A DNA stretch of 64,000 bases from JANPPS01 sp964242575 (GTDB taxonomy: Bacteria; Pseudomonadota; Alphaproteobacteria; Acetobacterales; Acetobacteraceae). The DNA lies in contig CAXTCN010000013.1 of NCBI GenBank assembly GCA_964242575.1, positions 6,843 to 70,842 of the forward strand, read 5' to 3'. How positions within the stretch are numbered: the stretch's first letter is position 1; each line of letters starts with the position of its first letter. Position numbers and translations under genes: made by a program. Positions 31,435 to 40,930 of the stretch are shown piece after piece. A model generated the notes under the pieces. The model searched no databases. It was not told the DNA's origin and was given only the letters and a program-made list of their open reading frames with translations.

Positions 31435-33226
31435 CCTGAACGTGCCGCTTCCGGCCGCCGTGCTGCACCGGGCGGCGCGCCCGCCGGTGCGGCTGGCGTG
31501 GCAGGTGGTCCGCTGGGCGCTGATGCTGAGCGTGTGGGGCGTGCTGCTGGCGGCGCTGGTGCTGGCGTGGTTCGCGCGGGACCTGCCGCGGCCGGAAACC
31601 GCGTTGGATGCGGCGCGGCGTCCGGGCCTTACGCTACAGGACCGCTCCGGCCGCACGTTCGCCACCTTCGGCGACGTGGTGGGGGACCCGCTGCGGCTGC
31701 GGGACCTGCCGGCGGCACTGCCCGCGGCGGCGGTCGCGGTCGAGGACCGGCGGTTCTACAGCCACCCCGGCGTCGACGGCATCGGCGTGCTGCGCGCCAT
31801 CTGGGTCAACATCCGCTCCGCGCGCCTGGTGCAGGGCGGCTCCACCCTCACGCAGCAGGTGGCGAAGAACCTGTTCCTGACCAACGCGCGCACATTCCGG
31901 CGCAAAGTGCAGGAGCTGATGTTGACCGTCTGGCTCGAACAGACCTTCAGCAAGCCGGAAATCCTAGAGATTTGGCTGAACCGGGTTTACCTCGGCTCCG
32001 GCGCATGGGGCGTGGACGCGGCGGCGCGGATGTACTTCGGCGTGTCCGCCCGCAAGCTGAACCTGTGGCAGAGCGCCGTCATCGCCGGCCTCCCGCGCGC
32101 CCCGTCCCGCATCAACCCGCGCACCAACCCCGTGGCCGCCGCCGCGCGTGGGCGGGAGGTGCTGGCGGCCATGGCCGACACCGGCGTCATTACCGAGGCG
32201 CAGGCCACCGCGGCTTCGGCGCAGATCGCGTTCCCGCCACGCCCCGCCGCGGCCGGCTGGTTCGCGGACTGGGTGGCGGAGGCGTCGGCGCCCCTGGTCG
32301 CGCCCGGCGCGGACGCGGTGCTGCGCACGACGCTGGACGGGCGCACGCAGGCGTCGGTGGAGCGGCGGCTGCTGGCGGTGCTGGACGGTCCGGGCGCGGC
32401 GCTCAGCGTCGGGCAGGGCGCGGTGGTGGTGCTGGACGCCAGCTCCGGCGCGGTGCGCGCCATGGCCGGCGGGCGGGACTGGCGCGCAAGCCCGTACAAC
32501 CGCGCCGTGGCCGCGCGGCGCCAGCCCGGCTCGGCGTTCAAGCCGTTCGTGTGGCTGGCGGCGTTGGAGGCCGGGTTGCGGCCCGACGACACGGTACTGG
32601 ACGCCCCGCTCCGGCTGGGCGCGTGGGAGCCACGCAACTTCGACGGCACGTTCAAGGGCCAGGTCACCTTAGAAGAGGCGTTGGCCCAGTCGCTCAACAC
32701 CGCCGCGGTCCGGCTGATGCAACAGGCCGGCGGTCCACGCGCCGTGACCGCGGTGGCCCGGCGGCTCGGCATCAGCGACGCGATGCCGGACGACCTCTCA
32801 TTGGCGCTCGGCACCGGGGAGGTCGGGCTGCTGGAGCTGTCGGCCGCCTACGCCGCGCTGTTCAACGGCGGGCGGCTGGTGACGCCGTCCGGGATCGACA
32901 GCGTGGAGTCGGAACGCCGGACGGTGCCGGTGCCGCGTGCGCCGGGCCAACGGGTGGTGGAGGCGGAACAGGCGGCGCAGATGGCGCGTATGTTGGGGGC
33001 GGCGGTGTCGCGCGGCAGCGGCCGGGTGGCGGCGGTGCCGGGCCGGACCGTGGCGGGCAAGACCGGCACCACGCAGGACTTCCGCGACGCCTGGTTCGTG
33101 GGCGCGGTCGGCAACACCGTGATCGGCGTGTGGCTCGGCAACGACGACGCGCGGCCGATGAAGGGCGTGAGCGGCGCAGGCCTGCCGGCCCGGCTGTTCA
33201 GGGAGATCGCAGGGGACTTGCGGTAG
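31400..33226 (+). CDS. Bifunctional penicillin-binding protein, class A (PBP1-type)
   Basis: This inner-membrane enzyme polymerises and cross-links peptidoglycan. A transmembrane helix (WALMLSVWGVLLAALVLAWF) is followed by a GT51 glycosyltransferase domain (AVEDRRFYSHPGVDG; GGSTLTQQVAKNLFL; WLEQTFSKPEILEIWLNRVY in parts) and a transpeptidase domain with SxxK in QPGSAFKPFVW, SxN in QSLNTAAV and KTG in VAGKTGTTQDFRDAW. At 608 residues it is short, near PbpC/PBP1A of this group. The ATG at 31400 has GAGGT upstream. It ends 29 bases inside the convergent nhaA gene. Confidence 0.92.
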   Translation: MTPPSTSSASANLNVPLPAAVLHRAARPPVRLAWQVVRWALMLSVWGVLLAALVLAWFARDLPRPETALDAARRPGLTLQDRSGRTFATFGDVVGDPLRLRDLPAALPAAAVAVEDRRFYSHPGVDGIGVLRAIWVNIRSARLVQGGSTLTQQVAKNLFLTNARTFRRKVQELMLTVWLEQTFSKPEILEIWLNRVYLGSGAWGVDAAARMYFGVSARKLNLWQSAVIAGLPRAPSRINPRTNPVAAAARGREVLAAMADTGVITEAQATAASAQIAFPPRPAAAGWFADWVAEASAPLVAPGADAVLRTTLDGRTQASVERRLLAVLDGPGAALSVGQGAVVVLDASSGAVRAMAGGRDWRASPYNRAVAARRQPGSAFKPFVWLAALEAGLRPDDTVLDAPLRLGAWEPRNFDGTFKGQVTLEEALAQSLNTAAVRLMQQAGGPRAVTAVARRLGISDAMPDDLSLALGTGEVGLLELSAAYAALFNGGRLVTPSGIDSVESERRTVPVPRAPGQRVVEAEQAAQMARMLGAAVSRGSGRVAAVPGRTVAGKTGTTQDFRDAWFVGAVGNTVIGVWLGNDDARPMKGVSGAGLPARLFREIAGDLR

Positions 33227-34424
33227 CCTGGGCGCCCACGGCGGAGCGCGACGCCAGCGCCAGGATCACCAAGCCAACGGCGGCGGACACCAGGCTGCCG
33301 ACGAACACCGCGAGCTTCACCTCGTCCCCGCGCGGCGAGCCGCGGAACGCCAGGTCGCCGATGAACAGGCTCATGGTGAAACCGATCCCGCACAGCACCG
33401 CCGCGCCGTACAGTTGCGGCAGCGTCACGCCCGCGGGCAGGCGCGCCAGGCCTGTGCGGTTTGCCGCCATCACCGCGCCGAACACGCCAAGCTGCTTGCC
33501 CACGAACAGCCCGAGCGTGGTGCCAATCGCGAGCCGGTCGGTCCAGGCCCCCTCCGGCAGCGTGTCGAACCGCAGCCCGGCGTTGGCCAGGCCGAACAGC
33601 GGCAGGATGGCATACGCGACCCAGCGGCCGATGCGGCGCTCCAGCCGCTGCGCCGGCGCCTCGTCTTCATCGGGCCGGCTCCGCATCGGCACCACGAACG
33701 CGAGCGCCACGCCGGCCAGGGTCGCATGCACGCCGCTTTGGAATACCAGTGCCCACAACGCCAGGCCGCCCAGCAAGTAGGGCCACAGTTGCCGCACGCC
33801 CACCCGGTTCAGGCAAAGCAGCCCCAGCAGCACCAGCGCCGATTCGCTCAGCGCAACAACGTTCAGGCCCTCGGTGTAAAACAGCGCGATCACGACGATG
33901 GCGCCGAGGTCGTCGATGATGGCGAGCGCCGCTAGGAACACCTTAAGCCCAATCGGCACCCGGCTGCCGAGCACGCTCAGCACCGCGAGCGCGAAGGCGA
34001 TGTCGGTTGCGACTGGCACCGCCCAGCCGCGCAACGCCTCGTCGTCGCCCAGGTTGAAGGCCACGAAAATCAGCGCCGGCACGACCATCCCGCCCAACGC
34101 CGCCAGGCCCGGCGCGGCCAGGCGCGCGGGCGACGCCAACTCGCCCTGCGTCATCTCCCGCCGCAGCTCCAGCCCGACCAGCAGGAAGAACACCGTCATC
34201 AGGCCGTCGTTGACCCAGATATGCAGTTGCTGCGTGAACCCCGGCACGCCGAGCGGCTGGTGCAGCAGCGCGCGGTACGTGCCGCCAGCGGATGAGTTGG
34301 CCCATGCCAAGGCCACGAGCGCCGACAGGATCAGCACCACGCCGCCTGCGCTCCCGCTCCGCAGGAAGCCTTGCAACGCGGCGAATCTCCGGCGGGTGGC
34401 GGTCGTGGCCTGGATCAACTGCAT
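33198..34424 (-). CDS. nhaA: Na+/H+ antiporter NhaA
   Basis: NhaA exchanges sodium for protons at the inner membrane. The 408-residue protein has eleven to twelve hydrophobic segments and the family motifs WVNDGLMTVFFLLVGLELRRE and VATDIAFALAVLSVLGSRVP, plus the ion-binding Asp pair in AIIDDLGAIVVIALFY. Length matches the family (about 390-440). It is convergent with, and overlaps, the penicillin-binding protein gene by 29 bases. Confidence 0.95.
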   Translation of the reverse strand: MQLIQATTATRRRFAALQGFLRSGSAGGVVLILSALVALAWANSSAGGTYRALLHQPLGVPGFTQQLHIWVNDGLMTVFFLLVGLELRREMTQGELASPARLAAPGLAALGGMVVPALIFVAFNLGDDEALRGWAVPVATDIAFALAVLSVLGSRVPIGLKVFLAALAIIDDLGAIVVIALFYTEGLNVVALSESALVLLGLLCLNRVGVRQLWPYLLGGLALWALVFQSGVHATLAGVALAFVVPMRSRPDEDEAPAQRLERRIGRWVAYAILPLFGLANAGLRFDTLPEGAWTDRLAIGTTLGLFVGKQLGVFGAVMAANRTGLARLPAGVTLPQLYGAAVLCGIGFTMSLFIGDLAFRGSPRGDEVKLAVFVGSLVSAAVGLVILALASRSAVGAQATASPLRSP

Positions 34425-34530
34425 TCCGGTGGTGTCCTGTCCTTGCTTCGGGCAACGCTGGGTGCGCTGTCACGTTGTAGTGCGTTGTCACGTCGCAACC
34501 GGGCGCCCGCGGGCCGGCGGCGCTCTTGGT

Positions 34531-35478
34531 ATGGGACGTTCCTTGCTGCCTCAACACATTAAACGTCAGGTCTCCGGGAACCCAGCCGAGCGCTGGGCCG
34601 CCGCCATGCGCCGCGGCGACTTTCCGGCGGCATGGGCCGTCAGCGACGCGGTGCTCGCGCTGCGGGACCCGCGCACCCGGGACGACCCGTCGCAGCCGTA
34701 TCACCAGCGCTGGGTATGGGAGGGGCGCGCGTTCGCCGGCCAGAGGGTGCTGGTGCGCTGCTACCACGGCCTGGGCGACACGGTGCAGTTCTGCCGCTAC
34801 TTGCCCCTGCTGCGTCCGCACGTCGCCGCGCTCGATGTGGAGGTGCAGCCGGAGCTGATGGGCCTGTTGTCAGCGCTGCCAGGGCCGGACCGGCTGCTGC
34901 CATTCGACCCGGCCAACCCCGCGCCGCCATCCGGGTGCGACATCGAGATCATGGAGCTGCCGCACGCGCTCCGCATCGCGCCGGGGCCTGCGCCGTACCT
35001 GTCCGTGCCGGTCACGCGCCCGGGTGCCGCCCTGCGGGTCGGGCTGTGCTGGGGCGCCGGCGGCTGGGACCCGCGCCGCTCGGTGCCGTTCCGCCTGCTG
35101 GCGCCGCTCGGCGATCTGCCCGGCGTGCAGTTGGTCTCGCTGCAACGCGGCCCGGCGGCGTCCGAGGGTCCGCCGTGCGACGACTCGATGGACATCCAGC
35201 GCACCGCCCGGCTGATGGGCACGCTGGACCTGGTGGTGAGCGTGGACACGATGGTCGCGCACCTGGCCGGGGCGCTCGGCCGGCCGACGTGGCTGCTGCT
35301 GCAAGCGGAGGCGGATTGGCGCTGGATGGACGCGCGGGACGACAGCCCCTGGTACCCCACCATGCGGCTGTTCCGGCAGGCGCTACAGGGCGACTGGCAC
35401 GCCCCTGTGGCGCGGCTGCGGGCGGAGCTGGCGGATTTGGCCACGCGGCCATTGCAGGGGAACCCTCGCGCGCTCTAG
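34531..35478 (+). CDS. Glycosyltransferase family 9-like protein
   Basis: The 315-residue protein contains RVLVRCYHGLGDTVQFCRYL (the GDxxQ sugar-nucleotide loop), VGLCWGAGGWDPRRSVPFRL and LVVSVDTMVAHLAGALGRPTWLLL, the GT9/ADP-heptosyltransferase-like pattern often found in TPR-linked surface-glycan enzymes. The short N-terminal helix pair (AERWAAAMRRGDFPAAWAVS) looks like one TPR unit. The ATG at 34531 is used; there is no strong ribosome-binding site. It is the first gene of a long plus-strand polysaccharide cluster. Confidence 0.78.
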   Translation: MGRSLLPQHIKRQVSGNPAERWAAAMRRGDFPAAWAVSDAVLALRDPRTRDDPSQPYHQRWVWEGRAFAGQRVLVRCYHGLGDTVQFCRYLPLLRPHVAALDVEVQPELMGLLSALPGPDRLLPFDPANPAPPSGCDIEIMELPHALRIAPGPAPYLSVPVTRPGAALRVGLCWGAGGWDPRRSVPFRLLAPLGDLPGVQLVSLQRGPAASEGPPCDDSMDIQRTARLMGTLDLVVSVDTMVAHLAGALGRPTWLLLQAEADWRWMDARDDSPWYPTMRLFRQALQGDWHAPVARLRAELADLATRPLQGNPRAL

Positions 35479-35515
35479 GGTTTGTAGGCGTGAGAAGCCA
35501 TCGACAGGACCCCTT

Positions 35516-36595
35516 TTGCGGATTGCCATCCTCGGCCTGACCATCACCTCATCCTGGGGCAACGGACACGCCACCACGTTCCGCGGGCTGGTGCGCGGCC
35601 TGGCGCGGCGCGGGCATTCGGTGCTGTTCCTGGAGCGGGACAAACCCTGGTACGCCGACCACCGCGACCTGCCCGCGCCGCCATACGGGGACACGCAGTT
35701 GTATGGCGGCCTGCACGAACTGGAAGGCCGTTGGTCCGGCGCGATCCGCGACGCGGACCTGGTGCTGGTCGGGTCCTACGTGCCGGACGGCCAAGCGGTC
35801 GGGGCATTAGTTCAGCGGCGCGCGCGCGGCGTCACCGCGTTCTATGACATCGACACGCCCGTGACGCTCGCCGCCCTTGCGGCCGACGCGTGCGACTACT
35901 TGACGCCGGAGCTGCTGCGCGGGTTCGACCTGTACCTCTCGTTCACCGGCGGGCCGACGCTGCGGCGCTTGGAGCAAACATTGGGCGCACGGGCGGCCCG
36001 TGCGCTGTACTGCTCGGCCGATCCGGACGTGTACCGGCCCGATCCGGACGTGGCGGCGGCCTGGGACCTCGGCTACCTCGGCACCTACAGCCCGGACCGC
36101 CAGCCAGGGGTGCAACGCCTGCTGTGCGAGCCCGCCGCCGCCTGGCCCGAGGGACGCTTCGTGGTGGCCGGGCCGCAGTACCCCGCCGACGCCGCCTGGC
36201 CGGCCAATGTCGAGCGCACCGAGCACCTGCCGCCCGACCGCCACCGCGCGTTCTACGCCGCCCAGCGATTCACCCTGAACGTGACCCGCGCCGACATGGT
36301 GCGGGCGGGATACAGCCCCAGCGTCCGCCTGTTCGAGGCCGCGTGCTGCGGCGTGCCCATCATCAGCGACCCCTGGCCCGGCCTCGATGCGTTCTTCCGC
36401 CCGGGCACCGAAATCCTCACCGCCGATACCCCGCATGACGTGCTGGATATCCTCCGCACCATGCCGGACGCGCGCCGCCACGCCATCGCCGCCGCCGCCC
36501 GGGCGCGGGTGCTGGCGGCGCACACCGGGGACCACCGGGCGGCGGAGCTAGAGGCGTTCGCGCACGAGGCCATGACCCGCCGGGTGCGCGCATGA
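35516..36595 (+). CDS. CgeB-like glycosyltransferase, copy 1
   Basis: The 359-residue protein starts with TTG after AGGA. It has a Rossmann-type N-terminus (RIAILGLTITSSWGNGHATT), a middle with TAFYDIDTPVTLAALA and a C-terminal GT-B domain with SVRLFEAACCGVPIISDPWP and GLDAFFRPGTEIL, as in CgeB/GT1-like maturation glycosyltransferases. It is paralogous to the next gene along its whole length. It overlaps that gene by four bases. The acceptor sugar is unknown. Confidence 0.82.
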   Translation: MRIAILGLTITSSWGNGHATTFRGLVRGLARRGHSVLFLERDKPWYADHRDLPAPPYGDTQLYGGLHELEGRWSGAIRDADLVLVGSYVPDGQAVGALVQRRARGVTAFYDIDTPVTLAALAADACDYLTPELLRGFDLYLSFTGGPTLRRLEQTLGARAARALYCSADPDVYRPDPDVAAAWDLGYLGTYSPDRQPGVQRLLCEPAAAWPEGRFVVAGPQYPADAAWPANVERTEHLPPDRHRAFYAAQRFTLNVTRADMVRAGYSPSVRLFEAACCGVPIISDPWPGLDAFFRPGTEILTADTPHDVLDILRTMPDARRHAIAAAARARVLAAHTGDHRAAELEAFAHEAMTRRVRA

Positions 36596-37674
36596 ACATC
36601 GTCATTTTCGGGCTGTCGGTCAGCTCGTCCTGGGGCAACGGCCACGCGGCGCTGTGGCGCGGGCTGATCGGCGCGTTGCTGGACGCCGGGCACCGGGTCA
36701 CGTTCTTCGAGCGGGACCTGTCGTTCTACGCCGAGCACCGCGACCTGCATGCCCTGCCCGCGGGCGGCGAGCTTGCGTTCTACGCCGACTGGCCCGGCGC
36801 GCTGCCCCGGATGCGGTGGGCGCTGGCGGACGCGGACGTGGCGATGGTCACGTCATACTGCCCGGACGGCCTCGCCGCGACCGAGCTGGTGCTGGGCAGC
36901 CGCGCGGCGGTGCGCTGCTTTTATGACCTCGACACGCCCGTGACCCTGGCGCGCCTGGCGGCCGGGGAGAGCGTGGACTACATCGGCCCGGACGGGCTGG
37001 CCGGGTTCGACCTCGTGTTGAGCTACACCGGCGGCGGTGCGCTGGACGCGCTGCGGGACCGGCTGGGCGCGCGCCGGGTCACGCCCATTTACGGCTCGGT
37101 GGACCCCGGCACCCACTGCCCGGCGGCCCCGCGGCCGGACTACGCGGCGCTGCTGTCCTACCTCGGCACCTACGCCGCCGACCGGCAGTCGGCGCTCGAA
37201 CGGCTGTTCGTGGAGCCGGCACAGCGCCTGCCGCACGAGCGGTTCGTGATCGGCGGCGCGCAGTACCCGGACGGGTTCCCCTGGACCGCCAACACCTATT
37301 TCGTCCGCCACCTGCCGCCGCCCGAGCATCCGGCGTTCTACTCGTCCTCGCGCATGACGCTGAACGTCACGCGGGACGCCATGGCGCGCATGGGCTGGTG
37401 CCCGTCCGGCCGGCTGTTCGAGGCGGCGGCGTGCGGCGTGCCGATCCTGTCCGACGACTGGCCCGGCCTTGATGAGTTCTTCGAGCCAGGCCGCGAAATC
37501 CTGGTGGCGCGCACCACCGAGGACGCCATGGCGGCACTCAGCCTGCCGCCGGAGCACCTGGCGCTGCTGGCCCGCCGCGCCCGCGACCGCACCCTGTCCG
37601 AGCACAGCGCCGCGCGCCGGGCGGCTGACATGGTGCAGGCATTCGAGGCCGCGAGTGCAAGGGAGCCCGTCTGA
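36592..37674 (+). CDS. CgeB-like glycosyltransferase, copy 2
   Basis: The 360-residue protein is a tandem paralogue of the preceding gene: NIVIFGLSVSSSWGNGHAAL, RCFYDLDTPVTLARLA and SGRLFEAAACGVPILSDDWP correspond one to one. The two copies have diverged enough to suggest different acceptors or donors. Start and stop overlap both neighbours (ATGA upstream, TGATG downstream), so expression is tightly coupled. Confidence 0.84.
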   Translation: MNIVIFGLSVSSSWGNGHAALWRGLIGALLDAGHRVTFFERDLSFYAEHRDLHALPAGGELAFYADWPGALPRMRWALADADVAMVTSYCPDGLAATELVLGSRAAVRCFYDLDTPVTLARLAAGESVDYIGPDGLAGFDLVLSYTGGGALDALRDRLGARRVTPIYGSVDPGTHCPAAPRPDYAALLSYLGTYAADRQSALERLFVEPAQRLPHERFVIGGAQYPDGFPWTANTYFVRHLPPPEHPAFYSSSRMTLNVTRDAMARMGWCPSGRLFEAAACGVPILSDDWPGLDEFFEPGREILVARTTEDAMAALSLPPEHLALLARRARDRTLSEHSAARRAADMVQAFEAASAREPV

Positions 37675-38474
37675 TGTGGGGCATCATCCCCGCCGCCGGC
37701 AACGGCACCCGCATCCAGCCGCTAGCGTTCAGCAAGGAGCTGCTGCCGGTCGGCTCCCGCCTGGACCAGAGCGGCGTCGAACGGCCGCGCGCCGTAAGCG
37801 AGTACCTGATCGAGCGCATGGTGCGGGCCGGCGCGGACAAGATTTGCTTCGTGATCTCGCCCTGGAAAAGCGACATCCTGCAATACTACGGCGGCGCGGT
37901 CGGCGACGTGGACGTGGCCTACGTGTGCCAGGCCGGCGCGGTCGGGCTGTGCGACGCCATTTTCCGGGCGCTCCCCGTCATCCCCGCCAACGAGCCGGTC
38001 ATGGTCGGCCTGCCGGACACCATCTGGTTCCCCGCCGACGCGCTGTGCCGCCTGCCAAACGACCGGCTGTCGTTCCTGCTGTTCCCGGTGGAACGGCCGG
38101 AGTTGTTCGACGCGGTGGACACGGACGCCGACGGTCGGGTGCGGGAAATCCAGGTCAAGTCCCAGGACGCCCGCAGCAACTGGATTTGGGGCGCGTTCAA
38201 GATGCCCGGCGCGACCCTGCACGCGCTGCACCGCCTATGGCTCGAACGCGAGCGGCGGGACGAGTACATCGGCACGCTGGTGAATGCCTGGCTGGCGGCG
38301 GGCAACGAGGCCTGGGGCGTGCGCGCCGGCGTCAGCTACGTCGATGTCGGCACCCTGAACGGCTACCGCGAGGCCATGCGCCTGCTGGGCGGCGAGGCGG
38401 CGGTTCCTGCCCCGGTGCAGCCAATGGTGGAGAAAAAGCGCGGCGGCGCGACGTTGCAAAGGAGCGAGGCTTGA
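37674..38474 (+). CDS. Nucleotidyltransferase (sugar-1-phosphate nucleotidylyltransferase type)
   Basis: The 266-residue protein makes an activated sugar donor. It has the signature IIPAAGNGTRIQPLAFSKEL then LPVG, VSEYLIERMVRAGADKICFV and MVGLPDTIWFPADAL, as in glucose-1-phosphate thymidylyl- and uridylyltransferases. The C-terminal segment ends YVDVGTLNGYREAMRLLGG, typical of the dimeric short form. The nucleotide and the sugar cannot be read from the sequence. It overlaps both flanking genes. Confidence 0.86.
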   Translation: MWGIIPAAGNGTRIQPLAFSKELLPVGSRLDQSGVERPRAVSEYLIERMVRAGADKICFVISPWKSDILQYYGGAVGDVDVAYVCQAGAVGLCDAIFRALPVIPANEPVMVGLPDTIWFPADALCRLPNDRLSFLLFPVERPELFDAVDTDADGRVREIQVKSQDARSNWIWGAFKMPGATLHALHRLWLERERRDEYIGTLVNAWLAAGNEAWGVRAGVSYVDVGTLNGYREAMRLLGGEAAVPAPVQPMVEKKRGGATLQRSEA

Positions 38475-39244
38475 ACGAACACTGGACCCCGGACCGCATC
38501 CGCGCCCGGGCCGAGGCGCTAGGGCCGTGGTTCCACAACCTCGACCTGCACGGCGTCCGCACCGCGCCCGACCATTTCCTGGGCGACTACCCCGCCGTGA
38601 AGTGGCAGCGCTTCCAGGACAGCCTGCCCGCCGATATGACCGGCAAGACGGTGCTGGATATCGGCTGCAACGCCGGGTTCTACTCGATGGAGATGAAGCG
38701 GCGCGGCGCGGCGCGCGTGCTGGCGGTGGACTTCGACGAGGACTACCTGGCGCAGGCCCGCTTCGCCGCCGAGGTGGAGGGCCTGGACATCGAGTTCCGC
38801 CAGATGTCGGTTTATGACGTGGGCGCGCTCGGGGAGCGGTTCGACGTCGTGTTCTTCATCGGCGTGTTCTACCACCTGCGGCACCCGTTGTTGGCGCTGG
38901 ACTTGATCCACGAGCACGTCGCCCGGGACCTGCTGGTGTTCCAGTCCATGCAGCGCGGATCGGACCAGATGACGCCGGTGGCGGAGGACTACGACTTTAC
39001 CGAGACGGCGCAGTTCGATGAGCCCGGCTACCCGAAGCTGCACTTCATCGAGCACAGCTACAGCCACGACAACACCAACTGGTGGGCGCCGAACCGCGCC
39101 TGTTCCGCCGCCCTGCTGCGCGCGGCCGGGTTCCGCATCGAGGCGAATCCGGAGCAGGAGGTGTTCATCTGCCGCCGCGCCACGCTGCCGGACGCGCGAT
39201 ATGGCGCGGTGTACCCCGCACGGGGCGGGGAGCAGCATCCATGA
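38471..39244 (+). CDS. SAM-dependent methyltransferase (TIGR04290-like)
   Basis: The 257-residue protein has motif I VLDIGCNAGFYSMEMKRRGA, acidic VLAVDFDEDYLAQA and VVFFIGVFYHLRHPLLALD. It looks like the TIGR04290 group that recurs in clusters with glycosyltransferases; this naming is from memory. It probably methylates a sugar of the surface polymer. The start is TTG at 38471 with GGAG eight bases upstream; its TTGA overlaps the stop of the previous gene. Confidence 0.8.
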   Translation: MNEHWTPDRIRARAEALGPWFHNLDLHGVRTAPDHFLGDYPAVKWQRFQDSLPADMTGKTVLDIGCNAGFYSMEMKRRGAARVLAVDFDEDYLAQARFAAEVEGLDIEFRQMSVYDVGALGERFDVVFFIGVFYHLRHPLLALDLIHEHVARDLLVFQSMQRGSDQMTPVAEDYDFTETAQFDEPGYPKLHFIEHSYSHDNTNWWAPNRACSAALLRAAGFRIEANPEQEVFICRRATLPDARYGAVYPARGGEQHP

Positions 39245-40170
39245 TCGAAGCCTGCATGATCTGGAACGAACCCAACAACAAATCACACTGGGATTTCGAG
39301 AACGACCCGGGCTGGGCTACCTTCGCGCGCATGACCAAGCTGGCCGGCCAGGCCATCGCGGCGGAGGCGCCGGGCCTGCCGCGCGTGCTGGGCGGCATCA
39401 GCCCCATCGACCCGGACTTCATCCGCGTGCTGGAGGGGCACGGCGCGCTGGCGGACCTGGACGCGGTGGCGGTGCACGGCTTCCCGCTCGATTGGAACCA
39501 CTGGATGCTGGACGAGTGGCCGCAGAAGCTCGACAGCATCCGCGCGGTCACCCGCCTGCCGGTTTGGGTGTCCGAGGTCGGCATCTCCACCTTCGGCGCC
39601 GAGGAGGTGCAGGAGTGGGGCCTGCGCCGTACCGCCGGGCTGCTGCACAAGCAGGCGCCGCGCATCCACTGGTACTCGCTGTACGACCTGCCCGCCGCCT
39701 GGCCCGCCACCACCCGGCACCGCGAGGCCGAGGGCAGCAGCTATTACCGCCACTTCCACATGGGCCTGCTGGACGAGCACGGCCGGCCCAAGCGCGCTGC
39801 CCGGATCTTCCACGAGTTCGCCCCGGAAATCGGCATCTGCCAGTGGTTCCACTACGAGGACCACCGCCTGGATGATGCCGTGCGGCACCTGCGGGACATG
39901 GGCGTGACGTACTTGCGCACCGGGCTGTCCTGGGCGGACTGGTATCGGCCCGATTGCGAGAAATGGTTCGACCGGCAGATGCGCGCGCTGGACGGCTTCA
40001 ACGTCACGGCCACGTTCTGCTTCACCCCGGAGCACAAGGGCCAGTGGCCGCACCACACCGCGGTGCCGACGCACCCGGAGGAGTTCGCCGAGTTCTGCGC
40101 GCAGATGGTGCGCCGCTACGCGCCGGGCCGGGCGGACGCGCTGGCGCCCGCGCACGCAGCCGCGGGGTAG
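39241..40170 (+). CDS. Glycoside-hydrolase-like (beta-xylosidase/GH39-type) protein
   Basis: The 309-residue protein starts MIEACMIWNEPNNKSHWDFE, with the WNEPN motif where the acid/base Glu of clan A hydrolases lies, and has LPVWVSEVGISTFGAEEVQE with a second Glu suited as nucleophile. A (beta/alpha)8 barrel is likely. No signal peptide is seen. In this cluster it may trim or transfer a sugar of the polysaccharide. The C-terminus (ADALAPAHAAAG) looks abrupt. It overlaps the methyltransferase stop as ATGA. Confidence 0.7.
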   Translation: MIEACMIWNEPNNKSHWDFENDPGWATFARMTKLAGQAIAAEAPGLPRVLGGISPIDPDFIRVLEGHGALADLDAVAVHGFPLDWNHWMLDEWPQKLDSIRAVTRLPVWVSEVGISTFGAEEVQEWGLRRTAGLLHKQAPRIHWYSLYDLPAAWPATTRHREAEGSSYYRHFHMGLLDEHGRPKRAARIFHEFAPEIGICQWFHYEDHRLDDAVRHLRDMGVTYLRTGLSWADWYRPDCEKWFDRQMRALDGFNVTATFCFTPEHKGQWPHHTAVPTHPEEFAEFCAQMVRRYAPGRADALAPAHAAAG

Positions 40171-40171
40171 C

Positions 40172-40930
40172 ATGGACCTGCTGGCGGCCCTGTTGGCGAG
40201 GACGTCGGCACAGGGCCGGGTGGCGCTGGTGGTGGCGCACCCGGACGACGAGACCCTCGCCGTGGGCGGCAGCCTGCATCTGTTGCCGGACCTGTTGCTG
40301 GTGCACCTGACCGACGGCGCGCCGCGCGGGCTGGACGACGCCGAGCGTGCCGGCTTCGCAACCCCCGCCGCCTACGCCGCCGCACGCCGGGCGGAGCTGC
40401 AAGCCGCACTCGGCGTCGCCGGCGTCGCGCCGGAGCTAGTGGAGCTGGGCGTGCCGGACCAGGACGCCAGCCTGCACATGCCGGACATCACCGCTGGCCT
40501 GGCCCAGCTGTTCAAGCGGCACGGCGTGCAGGCGGTGCTGACCCACGCCTACGAGGGCGGCCATCCCGACCACGATGCAGCCGCGTTCTGCGTGGCGCAC
40601 GCGACGGCGCAGCCAGTGCTGGAGTTCGCGGGGTACCACGCCGGACCGGACGGCGGCTTGGTCACCGGGCAGTTCCTGTCGCCCACCCCGCCCTGCCCGC
40701 TGTCGCCCACAGAGCGCGCGCGAAAACGGCGCATGCTCGACTGCTTTCGCACCCAGTCCGGCTTCCTGCGTAATTTCGACGCCAGCGCCGAGCGGTTCCG
40801 CCCTGCCCCCGCCTACGACTTCGGCGCCCCGCCCCACCCCGGCCTGCTCAACTACGAGCGCTGGGGCTGGTCCATGACCGGCGCACGTTGGCGCGCCCTC
40901 GCAGCCGAGGCCATGCCGTGCGCCGCCTGA
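40172..40930 (+). CDS. PIG-L family deacetylase
   Basis: The 252-residue zinc enzyme has VVAHPDDETLAVGGSLHLLP (HPDDE motif, metal ligands) and the second His motif YEGGHPDHDAAAFCVA. PIG-L/LmbE proteins remove acetyl groups from N-acetyl sugars such as GlcNAc conjugates. It fits a role in tailoring the surface glycan. It starts one base after the stop of the hydrolase-like gene and overlaps the next gene by 13 bases. Confidence 0.9.
   Translation: MDLLAALLARTSAQGRVALVVAHPDDETLAVGGSLHLLPDLLLVHLTDGAPRGLDDAERAGFATPAAYAAARRAELQAALGVAGVAPELVELGVPDQDASLHMPDITAGLAQLFKRHGVQAVLTHAYEGGHPDHDAAAFCVAHATAQPVLEFAGYHAGPDGGLVTGQFLSPTPPCPLSPTERARKRRMLDCFRTQSGFLRNFDASAERFRPAPAYDFGAPPHPGLLNYERWGWSMTGARWRALAAEAMPCAA

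Noticed and set aside
31498..33780. A 760-codon open frame on the plus strand
   Set aside because: It lies out of frame over the penicillin-binding protein gene and then over the end of nhaA; composition is Gly/Arg/Ala-rich and has no domain.
37469..38470. Long upstream extension of the methyltransferase frame
   Set aside because: It overlaps the nucleotidyltransferase and CgeB-like genes out of frame; TTG 38471 with GGAG is the sensible start.
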